A stretch of DNA of 13,719 bases, from the NCBI GenBank assembly GCA_030621655.1, contig JAUXHH010000023.1:1-13719 (forward strand), written 5' to 3'. The notes under the pieces were generated by a model. The model was not told the DNA's origin. It saw nothing but the letters and a program-made list of their open reading frames with translations, and ran no database searches. The position numbers and the translations under genes were made by a program. Position 1 is the first letter of the stretch. Each line of letters opens with the position of its first letter. The stretch comes from Desulfobacterales bacterium (lineage in GTDB: Bacteria > Desulfobacterota > Desulfobulbia > Desulfobulbales > BM004). Positions 6,569 to 13,719 of this stretch are shown here, piece by piece.

Positions 6569-7744
6569 TTAAACAGATACCTTGTGTAAGGCACCAGCCA
6601 GGCTCTTGGCGCATTTTTTCAGATGAGACTCCTGGTGATATCTGGTGATGGAGAACCGCAGACGGGCTGAACCTTCCGGCACGGTGGGTGGGCGGACAGC
6701 CTTGACATAAATATGGTTTTTCTGAAGTTCTTCAGCTATGGCAAGGGCTTTAGCGCTGTCACCAATCATGACAGGAATAATCTGGGAAGGGCCAGGGTCA
6801 TCTTTTATTCCGTTTTTACGAAGTTGTTTTTTAAAGAAAGCAACTTTCTGATGCAGGTCAAGGCGCAGTTGCGGTTCTGATTTGATGAGGTATAGAGCAG
6901 CGAGATTGGCACCCACAACAGCCGGAGGCAATGCAGTGGAATATATGAAGGTACGGGCCCTGTTAACTAAAAAATCGACAATTTCCTGCGAGGCGGCTGC
7001 ATAGGCGCCATAGCTGCCCAGAGCCTTGCCAAAGGTTCCCATGGCAATATCCACTCCATCGCTGACATTATCCTCCTCGATGATGCCAGAGCCGTTAGGG
7101 CCATACAATCCAGTGGCATGGGCCTCGTCAACTATTAATAAAAAACCGTAGCGCTTTTTCAGACTCACAAGATCGGCTAAGGGGCAACGGTCTCCGTCCA
7201 TACTGTATATGGATTCGACGACAACCAGTATATTGTTGAACTGGCTGCGTTTTTCACTCAGAATCTGTTCGAGATGCTCCAGGTCATTATGTCTGAACCG
7301 TATGGTTCTTGCACCTGAAAGCATGCAGCCGTCATAGATGCTTGCATGGCTCAAGCGGTCGGTAATAATGAGATCGCCCCTTCCTGCCAGGGCAGGAATG
7401 ATGCCGGTATTGGCCAGGTAGCCGCTGCCGAAAGTCAGGGAAGCTTCTTTGGATTTAAACGGTGCAATTTCCTGTTCCAGGAGGTGGTTGATTTCCATGT
7501 CGCCACTCATCAATCGAGCCGCCCCGGCTCCGGCCCCGAACATTTCCAGATATTTTCTGCTTGCAGCAATTACTTCAGGGTGCTCCGACAGGGCAAGGTA
7601 ATCATTGGATGAAAAGTCCTGCAGTTCATCCTCAGAGTCCAACAGCCTGACCCAGCCCTGGCCAAGTCTGATTAAAGGTGATAATTTCCGCAGCGTTCCT
7701 GCTTTTTCCCTTTCAAGAAGAAATTTTTTCATCAGCTCCATCAT
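6569..7744 (-). CDS. bioF: 8-amino-7-oxononanoate synthase
   Basis: This is a PLP-dependent enzyme of the alpha-oxoamine synthase family. It condenses pimeloyl-ACP (or -CoA) with L-alanine to 8-amino-7-oxononanoate, CO2 and free carrier, the first step of biotin ring assembly. Visible features are SSNDYLAL (45-52), FGSGYLANTG (105-114), His133 in DRLSHAS, DEAHATGLYG (206-215) with Asp206 and His209, and the PLP lysine Lys240 in TFGKALGS. These positions nearly equal those of E. coli BioF (His133, Asp204, His207, Lys236). Its 391 aa is normal. The first ATG (7744) has GAGGG 6 bases upstream on the minus strand; a second ATG follows at once and a third 3 codons later. It starts 29 bases after pcnB and is followed by the bioH-bioC fusion. 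Relatives such as Kbl or HemA are less likely given this neighbour. Confidence 0.93.
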   Translation of the reverse strand: MMELMKKFLLEREKAGTLRKLSPLIRLGQGWVRLLDSEDELQDFSSNDYLALSEHPEVIAASRKYLEMFGAGAGAARLMSGDMEINHLLEQEIAPFKSKEASLTFGSGYLANTGIIPALAGRGDLIITDRLSHASIYDGCMLSGARTIRFRHNDLEHLEQILSEKRSQFNNILVVVESIYSMDGDRCPLADLVSLKKRYGFLLIVDEAHATGLYGPNGSGIIEEDNVSDGVDIAMGTFGKALGSYGAYAAASQEIVDFLVNRARTFIYSTALPPAVVGANLAALYLIKSEPQLRLDLHQKVAFFKKQLRKNGIKDDPGPSQIIPVMIGDSAKALAIAEELQKNHIYVKAVRPPTVPEGSARLRFSITRYHQESHLKKCAKSLAGALHKVSV

Positions 7745-7773
7745 TTCCAGCCCTCAAGTTAGATTGTTGAGGA

Positions 7774-9141
7774 TTATTTCTTCAACCCGAAAATGGACCC
7801 GCGTTTTTTACCGGTAAAAGCCGGTCCGGAGCCCCCCCTTTTTTTAAATTTTCGTTTTCTGGTGGGCTTGCGTTTAACCTTGCTTGCAAATTGACTGATT
7901 GATTCGGCCATGACATGCTCCGGGATCTTCTTGCCGGCAGTGGCTTCTAAAAAAATTCGAAAAAACAGATCGCATTCCCGGTAATAACTTTTTTTCTTCA
8001 ACCATTTCGGCCAACTGTTCTCTTTTGCATAGCGCAGAAACTGCGGCAGGGTAACCATCTGCAGCGCTATGCTTTCCTTGTGTGCGCGTTTGATGCTCAT
8101 GGGCCCAAGGATTTTATCGAGGCGTATCCTTATTTTTTTTAGTAGACGGTGGAATTCAGGTCCTTTGCAGTTTTTGTTCAAGAGGTCGAACTCTGCTATC
8201 GCCCAGGGAACAAGGAGCAAAGAAAAGATTAATTGATCCGGCAGATTCATGCCCCTGGAATGCAACCGGGCAACAACCGCCTGGATGGCAAGAAACAGCT
8301 TGCGATTTTGTATACTTTCCGGCGGGGTATGAATATCTTTATAAAAAGGAAAAAGCACATAAAAAATACCGCTGTCCATTGCCAGTTCCGCCCAGTCCCT
8401 GCAGGCAGTACTGCGGAGATCTTTCATCAGCTCATCGCGGATCCGGGAAATTGGGCAGAGAATCAGTTTTTCTTTGTGGTCAATGATAGCCTGCCAGGTG
8501 TCAGGTTCGATGGTAAAATTGTTACGTGCTGCATGGCGAATAACCCGCATCATTCTGGCCGGATCCCTCTGGATTCTTATATCCGGTTCACCGATAAAAC
8601 GGATTATACCCTGTTCCAGGTCATTGACCCCGTCAGTGTAGTCTATGATGCTGGAGTTTTCTATTTCGTAGAAAAGGCCATTAATAGTCAGGTCGCGTCG
8701 AAAGGCATCATCTGTAGGGGACCCAAAGGTGTTATTGGCTGCCAGAACCTTTTCTTTAGCGCTGCTGCTGCCGCCATTTAAATCGTACTCACTCCTACAG
8801 CGGAAAGTTGAAACCTCGACGATTTTGCTGCCATGAAAAAAGACCTGTACCAACCTGAAGCGTCTGCCGATCAGGCGGCTGTTTCTGAAAATCTTACGGA
8901 GTTGTCCGGGCTTGGCATTGGTGCTGATGTCAAAATCTTTTGGGGTTTTTCCAAGGTAAAGGTCTCGAACCCCACCACCGACCAGGTAGGCAATATAGCC
9001 GGCATCCCGCAGGCGGTACAGTACCTTCAGCGCCTCCCGGTCAATATTTTTTCTCGATATTGGATGATTTGACCTGGGAATGATGCGTGGTGTTGGAATA
9101 TTGTCAACTGGCTTGCTTCCTGTTCCCGGGGAAGTAGGCAT
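7774..9141 (-). CDS. pcnB: Poly(A) polymerase I
   Basis: This nucleotidyltransferase adds poly(A) tails to RNA 3' ends and so promotes decay. The N-terminal half follows E. coli PcnB: IPRSNHPISRKNID (20-33), AYLVGGGVRDLYLGK (51-65), catalytic Asp69 and Asp71 in KDFDIST, and LIGRRFRLVQV (90-100). That last motif distinguishes poly(A) polymerases from the closely related CCA-adding enzymes. Further on are GSPTDDAFRRDLTINGLFY (140-158) and a helical RNA-binding region. The last 35 or so residues are very basic (RKRKFKKR and similar), as in other PcnB tails. Length is 455 aa, like E. coli. It lies 33 bases after the flavoprotein gene and 29 before bioF, so it is probably co-transcribed with biotin genes, with no obvious functional link. 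Shine-Dalgarno is weak. Confidence 0.93.
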   Translation of the reverse strand: MPTSPGTGSKPVDNIPTPRIIPRSNHPISRKNIDREALKVLYRLRDAGYIAYLVGGGVRDLYLGKTPKDFDISTNAKPGQLRKIFRNSRLIGRRFRLVQVFFHGSKIVEVSTFRCRSEYDLNGGSSSAKEKVLAANNTFGSPTDDAFRRDLTINGLFYEIENSSIIDYTDGVNDLEQGIIRFIGEPDIRIQRDPARMMRVIRHAARNNFTIEPDTWQAIIDHKEKLILCPISRIRDELMKDLRSTACRDWAELAMDSGIFYVLFPFYKDIHTPPESIQNRKLFLAIQAVVARLHSRGMNLPDQLIFSLLLVPWAIAEFDLLNKNCKGPEFHRLLKKIRIRLDKILGPMSIKRAHKESIALQMVTLPQFLRYAKENSWPKWLKKKSYYRECDLFFRIFLEATAGKKIPEHVMAESISQFASKVKRKPTRKRKFKKRGGSGPAFTGKKRGSIFGLKK

Positions 9142-9174
9142 GGCTTAAATTTTTTTGCCTGATAACATTAGGAT

Positions 9175-10149
9175 TCAGGAGGCTGCTGGTTCTTTATAGA
9201 TAGATTCAGCCTGGGAGGTAAACATGTCAAAAACTTCTTTGACCGAGAGTATGTCTTTCATTTTGTAGACATTCTCTCCTGAAAAAACAAGGCCTTCATC
9301 AACGTTTCCATCCCTTGCCATTCTCAATCTGTCAGAGATGCAATAAAAATGATCACATTTTTTCAGGCACTTGTACTTGCAGTTCTTGGCTTTGATTTCT
9401 TTGCCTGCCTCCATTTTTTTAACAAATGGGGTTCTGAGGGCTCGGCCAGGCAGTCCAACAGGGGAATGGACAATGGCCACATCTTCCTTTTTGGCATTGA
9501 GATAGACCTGTTTGAAGGCATCGGAAACCGAGCATTCGTTTGTCAAAACGAAACGGGAGGCGATTTGAATTCCGTCAGCACCGTATTTATCCATCATTTC
9601 AGCCATCTCATAACCGTTGGTTATGCCGCCGGCTGCAATGAGCGGCACTTTTTTTATAACCTTGCGGACTTTGGGAAACAGGTCCCGCAAGGCAATGTCT
9701 GTTCCCAGGTGTCCTCCTGCCTCCTTGGCTTCAACAATAATGGCGGCAGCACCCAGCTTTTCTGCAAGCCTGGCAAAGGCTGGTGAAGAGACGATGGAAA
9801 CGATTGGCGTATTGGTCTCCTTGCCAATCTTGAAGACATCCCTGGAAAATCCCGCGCCGGTGATAATCATGTCGACCCCGGCTTCAATCGAGGCTTTGAC
9901 AAGCTGGTAAAAATTTTTCATGGCAAACATGATGTTCACCGCAATAATGCCCTTTGTAGCGTCCTTTGCTTTTTGGATGTCGGCCTGGAGTTCATCTATG
10001 GGAATTGCAGAACCTCCGATTGTGCCTATGCCGCCACATTTTGCGACAGGTATTGCAAGGTCAGAGGTAGAGACCCGGATAGACATCCCTCCCTGGATAA
10101 GGGGGACAGGGGCAACGAATGGTCCAATTGTGAGTGGGGGTAATTTCAT
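9175..10149 (-). CDS. Nitronate monooxygenase / FabK-like flavoprotein with a Cys cluster
   Basis: This is an FMN-dependent TIM-barrel protein of the 2-nitropropane dioxygenase family. Supporting motifs are PLIQGGMS (16-23), CGGIGTIGG (38-46), VNIMF (71-75), EAGGHLGTD (143-151) with His147 at the catalytic-His position, and phosphate-binding AAGGITNG (172-179). Members either oxidise nitronates or, as FabK, reduce enoyl-ACP in fatty acid synthesis, and sequence alone does not decide between them here. A C-terminal insertion carries four cysteines, C257-x3-C261-x3-C265-x4-C270, absent from FabK and suggestive of a metal or Fe-S site. Length is 324 aa. It is the first gene of the minus-strand run that continues with pcnB, bioF and the bioH-bioC fusion. 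The ATG at 10149 has no clear Shine-Dalgarno. Confidence 0.85.
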   Translation of the reverse strand: MKLPPLTIGPFVAPVPLIQGGMSIRVSTSDLAIPVAKCGGIGTIGGSAIPIDELQADIQKAKDATKGIIAVNIMFAMKNFYQLVKASIEAGVDMIITGAGFSRDVFKIGKETNTPIVSIVSSPAFARLAEKLGAAAIIVEAKEAGGHLGTDIALRDLFPKVRKVIKKVPLIAAGGITNGYEMAEMMDKYGADGIQIASRFVLTNECSVSDAFKQVYLNAKKEDVAIVHSPVGLPGRALRTPFVKKMEAGKEIKAKNCKYKCLKKCDHFYCISDRLRMARDGNVDEGLVFSGENVYKMKDILSVKEVFDMFTSQAESIYKEPAAS

Positions 10150-10206
10150 GTGGTAATTAACACTGCGGAAATACTATAGAATTTCGTGCGAAGTGTTCCG
10201 TTAATT

Positions 10207-10221
10207 GTATTGCAACAATAC
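10207..10221. promoter_or_regulatory. Small perfect dyad in the hisS / flavoprotein divergent region
   Basis: GTATTG (10207-10212), spacer CAA, CAATAC (10216-10221). It lies 58 bases upstream of the minus-strand operon start and over 200 upstream of hisS. It could be an operator half-site pair or chance. An imperfect larger dyad also spans about 10155-10205, where AATTAAC...CGGAA recurs inverted as TTCCGTTAATT. Confidence 0.3.
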
Positions 10222-10327
10222 TGATGTTGTAAATTATTAATTAAAATCAAATGGTTTGGTTTCATGAATAAAAGGTATTATTTTTCGCTAACACCGGAGG
10301 AATATGCCCATCTTCTGGTATTTTGTC

Positions 10328-10389
10328 AAGTCAAAGCGTGCTTCTGCAGGGGACATTGCTTGACTTTTTGATGCCGGTACGAGTAAAGT
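10328..10389 (+). promoter_or_regulatory. Candidate hisS promoter overlapped by a stem-loop
   Basis: TTGACT (10360-10365) and TAAAGT (10384-10389) are separated by 18 bases and lie 54 bases before the hisS start. The -35 sits in the 3' arm of a possible stem: AAGTCAAAGC (10328-10337) with GCTTGACTT (10358-10366), one bulged A, 20-base loop, followed by T. The same bases therefore look like either a promoter for hisS or a weak terminator for a transcript from upstream. The rest of 10150-10442 is A/T-rich and holds no confident gene. Confidence 0.35.
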
Positions 10390-10442
10390 TGTCCGTTTAT
10401 TTTTATATTCTAATACATTTCTGTTGTAATTAGGAGATTATT

Positions 10443-11711
10443 TTGAGCATAAAAGCTTTAAAAGGCTTCAAGGATATTTTGCCCGATGAGGTTGGCCTCT
10501 GGCAAGTCATAGAAAGGAAGGCCCGGGACATTTTTCACAGGTATGGCTTTGAAGAGATTAAAGTTCCTATCTTGGAGAAGACAGAACTTTTTGTCCGCAC
10601 TATTGGCGAGAGCACCGATATTGTCGAAAAAGAGATGTACACCTTTAAGGATCGTAATGGCGCCTCTCTGGCCATGCGGCCCGAAGGAACTGCTTCGGTG
10701 ATAAGGGCGTATATCGAAAACGGTCTTTATGTTAGAGGTTCTGTGCAGCGCCTCTACACTATTGGCCCCATGTTCAGGCATGAAAGACCCCAGAAGGGGC
10801 GCCTGAGACAGTTCCATCAGATGAGCGTGGAAGTGCTCGGTTCAGACCGCGCCATGACAGATACCGAAGTTATGGCCATGGCATGGCAGCTCTTGCAGGA
10901 AATAGGTTTGGAGGCAAGCCTTGAGATAAATTCATTGGGATGTGCTGCCTGTCGACCGTCTTTCAAGGCAAAATTACAGGAATTTATTAAAGAGCGCTTG
11001 GAGCATCTTTGTGAAGACTGCCAGCGTCGCAGTGTCACCAACCCGCTTCGTGTGCTTGATTGCAAAAGCGATCATTGCCAGGAGCAGTATACTTCGGCGC
11101 CATCAATTATTGAACATCTTTGCGGGGTATGCAGCACCCACTTTGATGAAGTCAAGGGGGCACTGGATCTTCTTGGTGTGCCTTATACTGTTAATCCTTC
11201 AATGGTGCGGGGACTTGACTACTATACCAGGACAGCCTTTGAATTGATAACTACTGAACTTGGTGCCCAGGGCGCCATTGGGGCAGGAGGGAGATACGAC
11301 GGGTTGGTCAAACAACTCGGCGGCCCGGATGTGCCTGGCATAGGTTTTGCCATGGGCATCGAAAGGCTGGCCATGCTGTTAAGCCAAAAAGATGAGCTTG
11401 AAAGCCCCCCTGGTCTTGACCTTTTTCTTGTCACCCTGGGGGAGGCCGCCTATAAAAAGGGATTCCACCTGATGCAGATGCTTCGCTCTATTGGGGTGCG
11501 GGTAATGATGGACCATGAGGGACGGAGCATGAAAAACCAGATGAAACAGGCCAATAAACAGAAGGCCAGGTTTGCACTCATCCTGGGTGAAAATGAGCTG
11601 GAAAATAGAGAAGTGGCCCTGAAGGATATGCTTTCCGGTGAGCAGGAATTTGTTGAACTTGCAACTGATTTCCAAAACTGGGCCGCCGCTATCAAAACAA
11701 AAATCAAGTAA
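10443..11711 (+). CDS. hisS: Histidyl-tRNA synthetase
   Basis: This class II synthetase charges tRNA-His in the cytoplasm. It shows the N-terminal KALKGFKDILP, motif 2 FRHERPQKGRLRQFHQ (111-126), the HisRS-specific block RGLDYYTRTAFE (256-267), GGRYDGL (282-288) and motif 3 GIGFAMGIERLAML (299-312), then the C-terminal anticodon-binding domain. The insertion between motif 2 and the HisA block carries eight cysteines in pairs (167/170, 190/193, 207/212, 227/230), a pattern I recall from many bacterial HisRS and that may bind zinc. Length is 422 aa. The start is TTG at 10443, supported by a strong TAGGAG 6 bases upstream; no ATG is available nearby. aspS follows in the same direction after about 100 bases. 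Confidence 0.97.
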   Translation: MSIKALKGFKDILPDEVGLWQVIERKARDIFHRYGFEEIKVPILEKTELFVRTIGESTDIVEKEMYTFKDRNGASLAMRPEGTASVIRAYIENGLYVRGSVQRLYTIGPMFRHERPQKGRLRQFHQMSVEVLGSDRAMTDTEVMAMAWQLLQEIGLEASLEINSLGCAACRPSFKAKLQEFIKERLEHLCEDCQRRSVTNPLRVLDCKSDHCQEQYTSAPSIIEHLCGVCSTHFDEVKGALDLLGVPYTVNPSMVRGLDYYTRTAFELITTELGAQGAIGAGGRYDGLVKQLGGPDVPGIGFAMGIERLAMLLSQKDELESPPGLDLFLVTLGEAAYKKGFHLMQMLRSIGVRVMMDHEGRSMKNQMKQANKQKARFALILGENELENREVALKDMLSGEQEFVELATDFQNWAAAIKTKIK

Positions 11712-11715
11712 CAAT

Positions 11716-11774
11716 AGAAATAGAATACAGTAGAAATAAAATACAGTGCTCGGCCAGGAAGCAGGACTGTCCTG
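11716..11774. repeat. 16-bp tandem duplication and 13-bp palindrome in the hisS-aspS spacer
   Basis: AGAAATAGAATACAGT (11716-11731) is followed directly by AGAAATAAAATACAGT (11732-11747), one difference. A perfect dyad CAGGAC-T-GTCCTG lies at 11762-11774. No terminator-like stem plus T-run is present, which is compatible with read-through from hisS into aspS. Confidence 0.85.
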
Positions 11775-11812
11775 AATGATTGTACTGTTTACAAAAACTG
11801 AGGAGTAATCAA

Positions 11813-13594
11813 ATGGAATCCATGGGGGGACTCAAACGGAGTCATTCCTGTAATGATCTTGCAGTGGATAATGTTGGAGAGGCTGTCACCCTGATGGGTT
11901 GGGTGCTGAGACGGCGTGATCATGGCGGGGTTATATTCATCGATCTGCGGGATCGCTGGGGTATCACCCAGGTTGTTTTCAATCCTGAGATCCATGCCGA
12001 GGTTCATACCAAGGCGCATCAATTGCGAAGTGAATGGGTTATCGCTATACAGGGTCGGGTGGAAAGACGGCCTCCGGACATGGAGAATTCCAACCTTAAA
12101 ACAGGCGGTATTGAGGTTCTGGTCGACACATTAAGGATATTAAACTCCAGCCTTACCCCTCCGTTTCCACTGGATGAGGATGTCGAAGTTTCGGAAAATC
12201 TGCGGCTTAAATATAGATATATTGACCTGAGACGTCCCTTCATGGCCTCAAATCTGATCACCCGGCATAAGGTGTCCCAGTCTGTTCGAACCTACCTGGA
12301 TGAAAACAATTTCCTTGAAATTGAAACACCGATCCTGACCCGTTCAACTCCGGAAGGGGCAAGAGATTATCTGGTTCCAAGCAGGGTCAATGCCGGGAAA
12401 TTCTATGCCCTGCCGCAGTCTCCGCAACTTTTCAAGCAGCTTTTGATGATGTCCGGAATGGACAAATACTATCAGATTGTCCGCTGTTTTCGGGATGAAG
12501 ACCTCCGGGCCGACCGACAGCCTGAGTTTACTCAGATTGACATGGAGCTTTCTTTTATTGAAGAGGAAGACATCTATGAAATAATTGAAGGTATGATGCT
12601 GCGGTTGTTCAAAGATGTTCTCAACAGTGAGCTGACCCCTCCATTTGCCAGGATGAATTATGAAGAGGCTATGGCCCGTTTTGGCACGGACAGGCCAGAC
12701 ACGAGATTTGGTCTCGAACTGGTTGACCTGACTGAGACTGTCAGGGATTGCGGTTTCAACGTTTTTAAGTCCGTGGTTAAGAAGGGCGGGTTGGTGAAAA
12801 GTATCAATGCCAAGGGATGCGGAGATTTTTCACGTAAGGAGCTTGATGTCCTTACTGAATATGTAGGGCAGTTCGGGGCCAAGGGGCTCGCCTGGGTTAA
12901 GGTAAAGGCTGCAGGCGAATGGCAGTCGCCCATCACCAAGTTTTTCACCGATGAGGAGCGTGAGTCAATAAGCAGTGAACTGGGTGCAGAAGAAAATGAT
13001 ATCCTTTTCTTTGTTGCTGACAAGGGGGTCATTGTTCACCAGGCATTGTCGGAACTTCGCTTGGAGCTGGCAAGGAGACTTGGCCTGGTTGATAAGACCT
13101 CTTTTAATTTTGTCTGGGTCGTTGACTTTCCCTTATTGGAGTATGACCACGAAGAAAAAAGGCACACAGCAGTGCATCATCCTTTTACAGCGCCCAAAGA
13201 AGAGGATGTGGAATTCCTGGAAAAGGATCCTGGGCGTGTTCGCAGCAAGGCCTATGATCTGGTTTTGAATGGAGTTGAAATTGGCGGAGGCAGTATCCGT
13301 ATCCACCAGAAAGAGCTTCAGGATACAATCTTTAACGCTTTGGGAATCAGCAGGGACGAGGCGGAAGATAAATTTGGATTTCTCCTGCAGGCTCTGGAAC
13401 TTGGCGCTCCGCCCCATGGAGGCATTGCCTTTGGACTTGACCGTCTTCTCATGATTCTGACCGGACGGGAATCGATCCGCGACGTCATAGCCTTTCCAAA
13501 GACCCAGAAGGCAACCTGCCCACTAACCGAGGCACCAGCCTCAGTATCCAGGAAGCAGCTCACAGAGTTACATCTGCGCCCTGACTGGGAATAA
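11813..13594 (+). CDS. aspS: Aspartyl-tRNA synthetase, bacterial type, possibly non-discriminating
   Basis: This class IIb synthetase charges tRNA-Asp, and possibly also tRNA-Asn. The N-terminal OB-fold anticodon-binding domain reads VTLMGWVLRRRDHGG (25-39) and FIDLRDRWGITQVVF. Then come TPEGARDYLVPSR (179-191), YALPQSPQLFKQLLM (198-212), motif 2 FRDEDLRADRQPEFTQID (226-243), a bacterial GAD insertion domain (about 280-420), and motif 3 with FGLDRLLM (540-547). The HHPFT and GGGSIRIH blocks are also present. Length is 593 aa, close to E. coli (590). ATG 11813 is chosen over the upstream TTG 11780 because GAGGAG lies 7 bases before it and the protein then begins like its relatives. His37 and Asp89 bear on tRNA discrimination. 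It lies about 100 bases after hisS. Confidence 0.97.
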   Translation: MESMGGLKRSHSCNDLAVDNVGEAVTLMGWVLRRRDHGGVIFIDLRDRWGITQVVFNPEIHAEVHTKAHQLRSEWVIAIQGRVERRPPDMENSNLKTGGIEVLVDTLRILNSSLTPPFPLDEDVEVSENLRLKYRYIDLRRPFMASNLITRHKVSQSVRTYLDENNFLEIETPILTRSTPEGARDYLVPSRVNAGKFYALPQSPQLFKQLLMMSGMDKYYQIVRCFRDEDLRADRQPEFTQIDMELSFIEEEDIYEIIEGMMLRLFKDVLNSELTPPFARMNYEEAMARFGTDRPDTRFGLELVDLTETVRDCGFNVFKSVVKKGGLVKSINAKGCGDFSRKELDVLTEYVGQFGAKGLAWVKVKAAGEWQSPITKFFTDEERESISSELGAEENDILFFVADKGVIVHQALSELRLELARRLGLVDKTSFNFVWVVDFPLLEYDHEEKRHTAVHHPFTAPKEEDVEFLEKDPGRVRSKAYDLVLNGVEIGGGSIRIHQKELQDTIFNALGISRDEAEDKFGFLLQALELGAPPHGGIAFGLDRLLMILTGRESIRDVIAFPKTQKATCPLTEAPASVSRKQLTELHLRPDWE

Positions 13595-13632
13595 CGAGTT
13601 GATGTTGCCGTCTCTGCTTCGTCATCGAGAGT

Positions 13633-13656
13633 CTCGCATACTAACTGTATAGCGAG
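13633..13656 (+). terminator. Stem-loop downstream of aspS
   Basis: CTCGCATAC (13633-13641) pairs with GTATAGCGAG (13647-13656), one bulged A, loop TAACT. It is followed by a pyrimidine-rich CCTCACTCTTCCTT, not a T-run. It starts 38 bases after the aspS stop. A second small dyad, AACTC/GAGTT, is at 13689-13705. Possible terminator or part of an interspersed palindromic repeat. Confidence 0.35.
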
Positions 13657-13719
13657 CCTCACTCTTCCTTGCATAAACAGGCAACCTAAACTCGCTATTA
13701 GAGTTGAACAATAATTACG

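Noticed and set aside
7774..9141. CCA-adding tRNA nucleotidyltransferase instead of poly(A) polymerase
   Set aside because: The LIGRRFRLVQV motif, the IPRSNHPISRKNID start and the basic C-terminal tail all match PcnB.
10150..10442. T-box riboswitch upstream of hisS
   Set aside because: I cannot find the conserved T-box sequence or a specifier loop, and the group is mostly Gram-positive.
11780..11812. TTG start extending AspRS by eleven residues
   Set aside because: A strong GAGGAG lies 7 bases before ATG 11813, and relatives start there.

Overview
The window is an ordinary chromosomal segment from a Gram-negative bacterium, most likely a sulfate-reducing-type Desulfobacterota (former Deltaproteobacteria). 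That placement is an inference. It rests on the mix of an IspD-IspF fusion, an E. coli-type PcnB and YrfG, a proteobacterial-type AspRS, and CCTT-rich intergenic repeats of a kind I associate with that group. No 16S or other decisive marker is present.

Layout. Positions 1-130 are the 3' end of the RNase P RNA gene (rnpB), cut by the window edge. A roughly 300-base spacer with stem-loops and a heptamer tandem repeat leads to ispDF (+), a fused isoprenoid-precursor enzyme of the MEP pathway. A repeat-filled spacer separates it from thpR (-), an RNA 2',3'-cyclic phosphodiesterase. thpR is divergent from yrfG (+), a HAD-family GMP/IMP nucleotidase, and the region between them carries a perfect 11-bp inverted repeat. 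A GAF-GAF-HD-GYP signalling protein (+) follows yrfG.

Positions 5047-10149 are four minus-strand genes with gaps of 29-58 bases, probably one transcription unit read right to left: a flavin-dependent nitronate monooxygenase/FabK-like protein, pcnB (poly(A) polymerase I), bioF, and a BioH-like/BioC fusion. The last two supply biotin precursor steps. The BioC domain methylates malonyl-ACP, the fused alpha/beta-hydrolase is a candidate for the later demethylation of pimeloyl-ACP methyl ester, and BioF condenses pimeloyl-ACP with alanine. The rest of the biotin pathway (bioA, bioD, bioB) is not here.

Positions 10443-13594 are hisS and aspS (+), two aminoacyl-tRNA synthetases in tandem. AspRS carries a His that marks non-discriminating enzymes in other bacteria.

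I found no mobile element, CRISPR array, phage gene, tRNA gene or defence island. The most interesting items are the hydrolase-methyltransferase fusion in biotin synthesis with its unusual gene neighbours, the repeat tracts flanking ispDF, the palindrome between thpR and yrfG, and the possible tRNA-discrimination state of AspRS. None of these amounts to a clearly new system.
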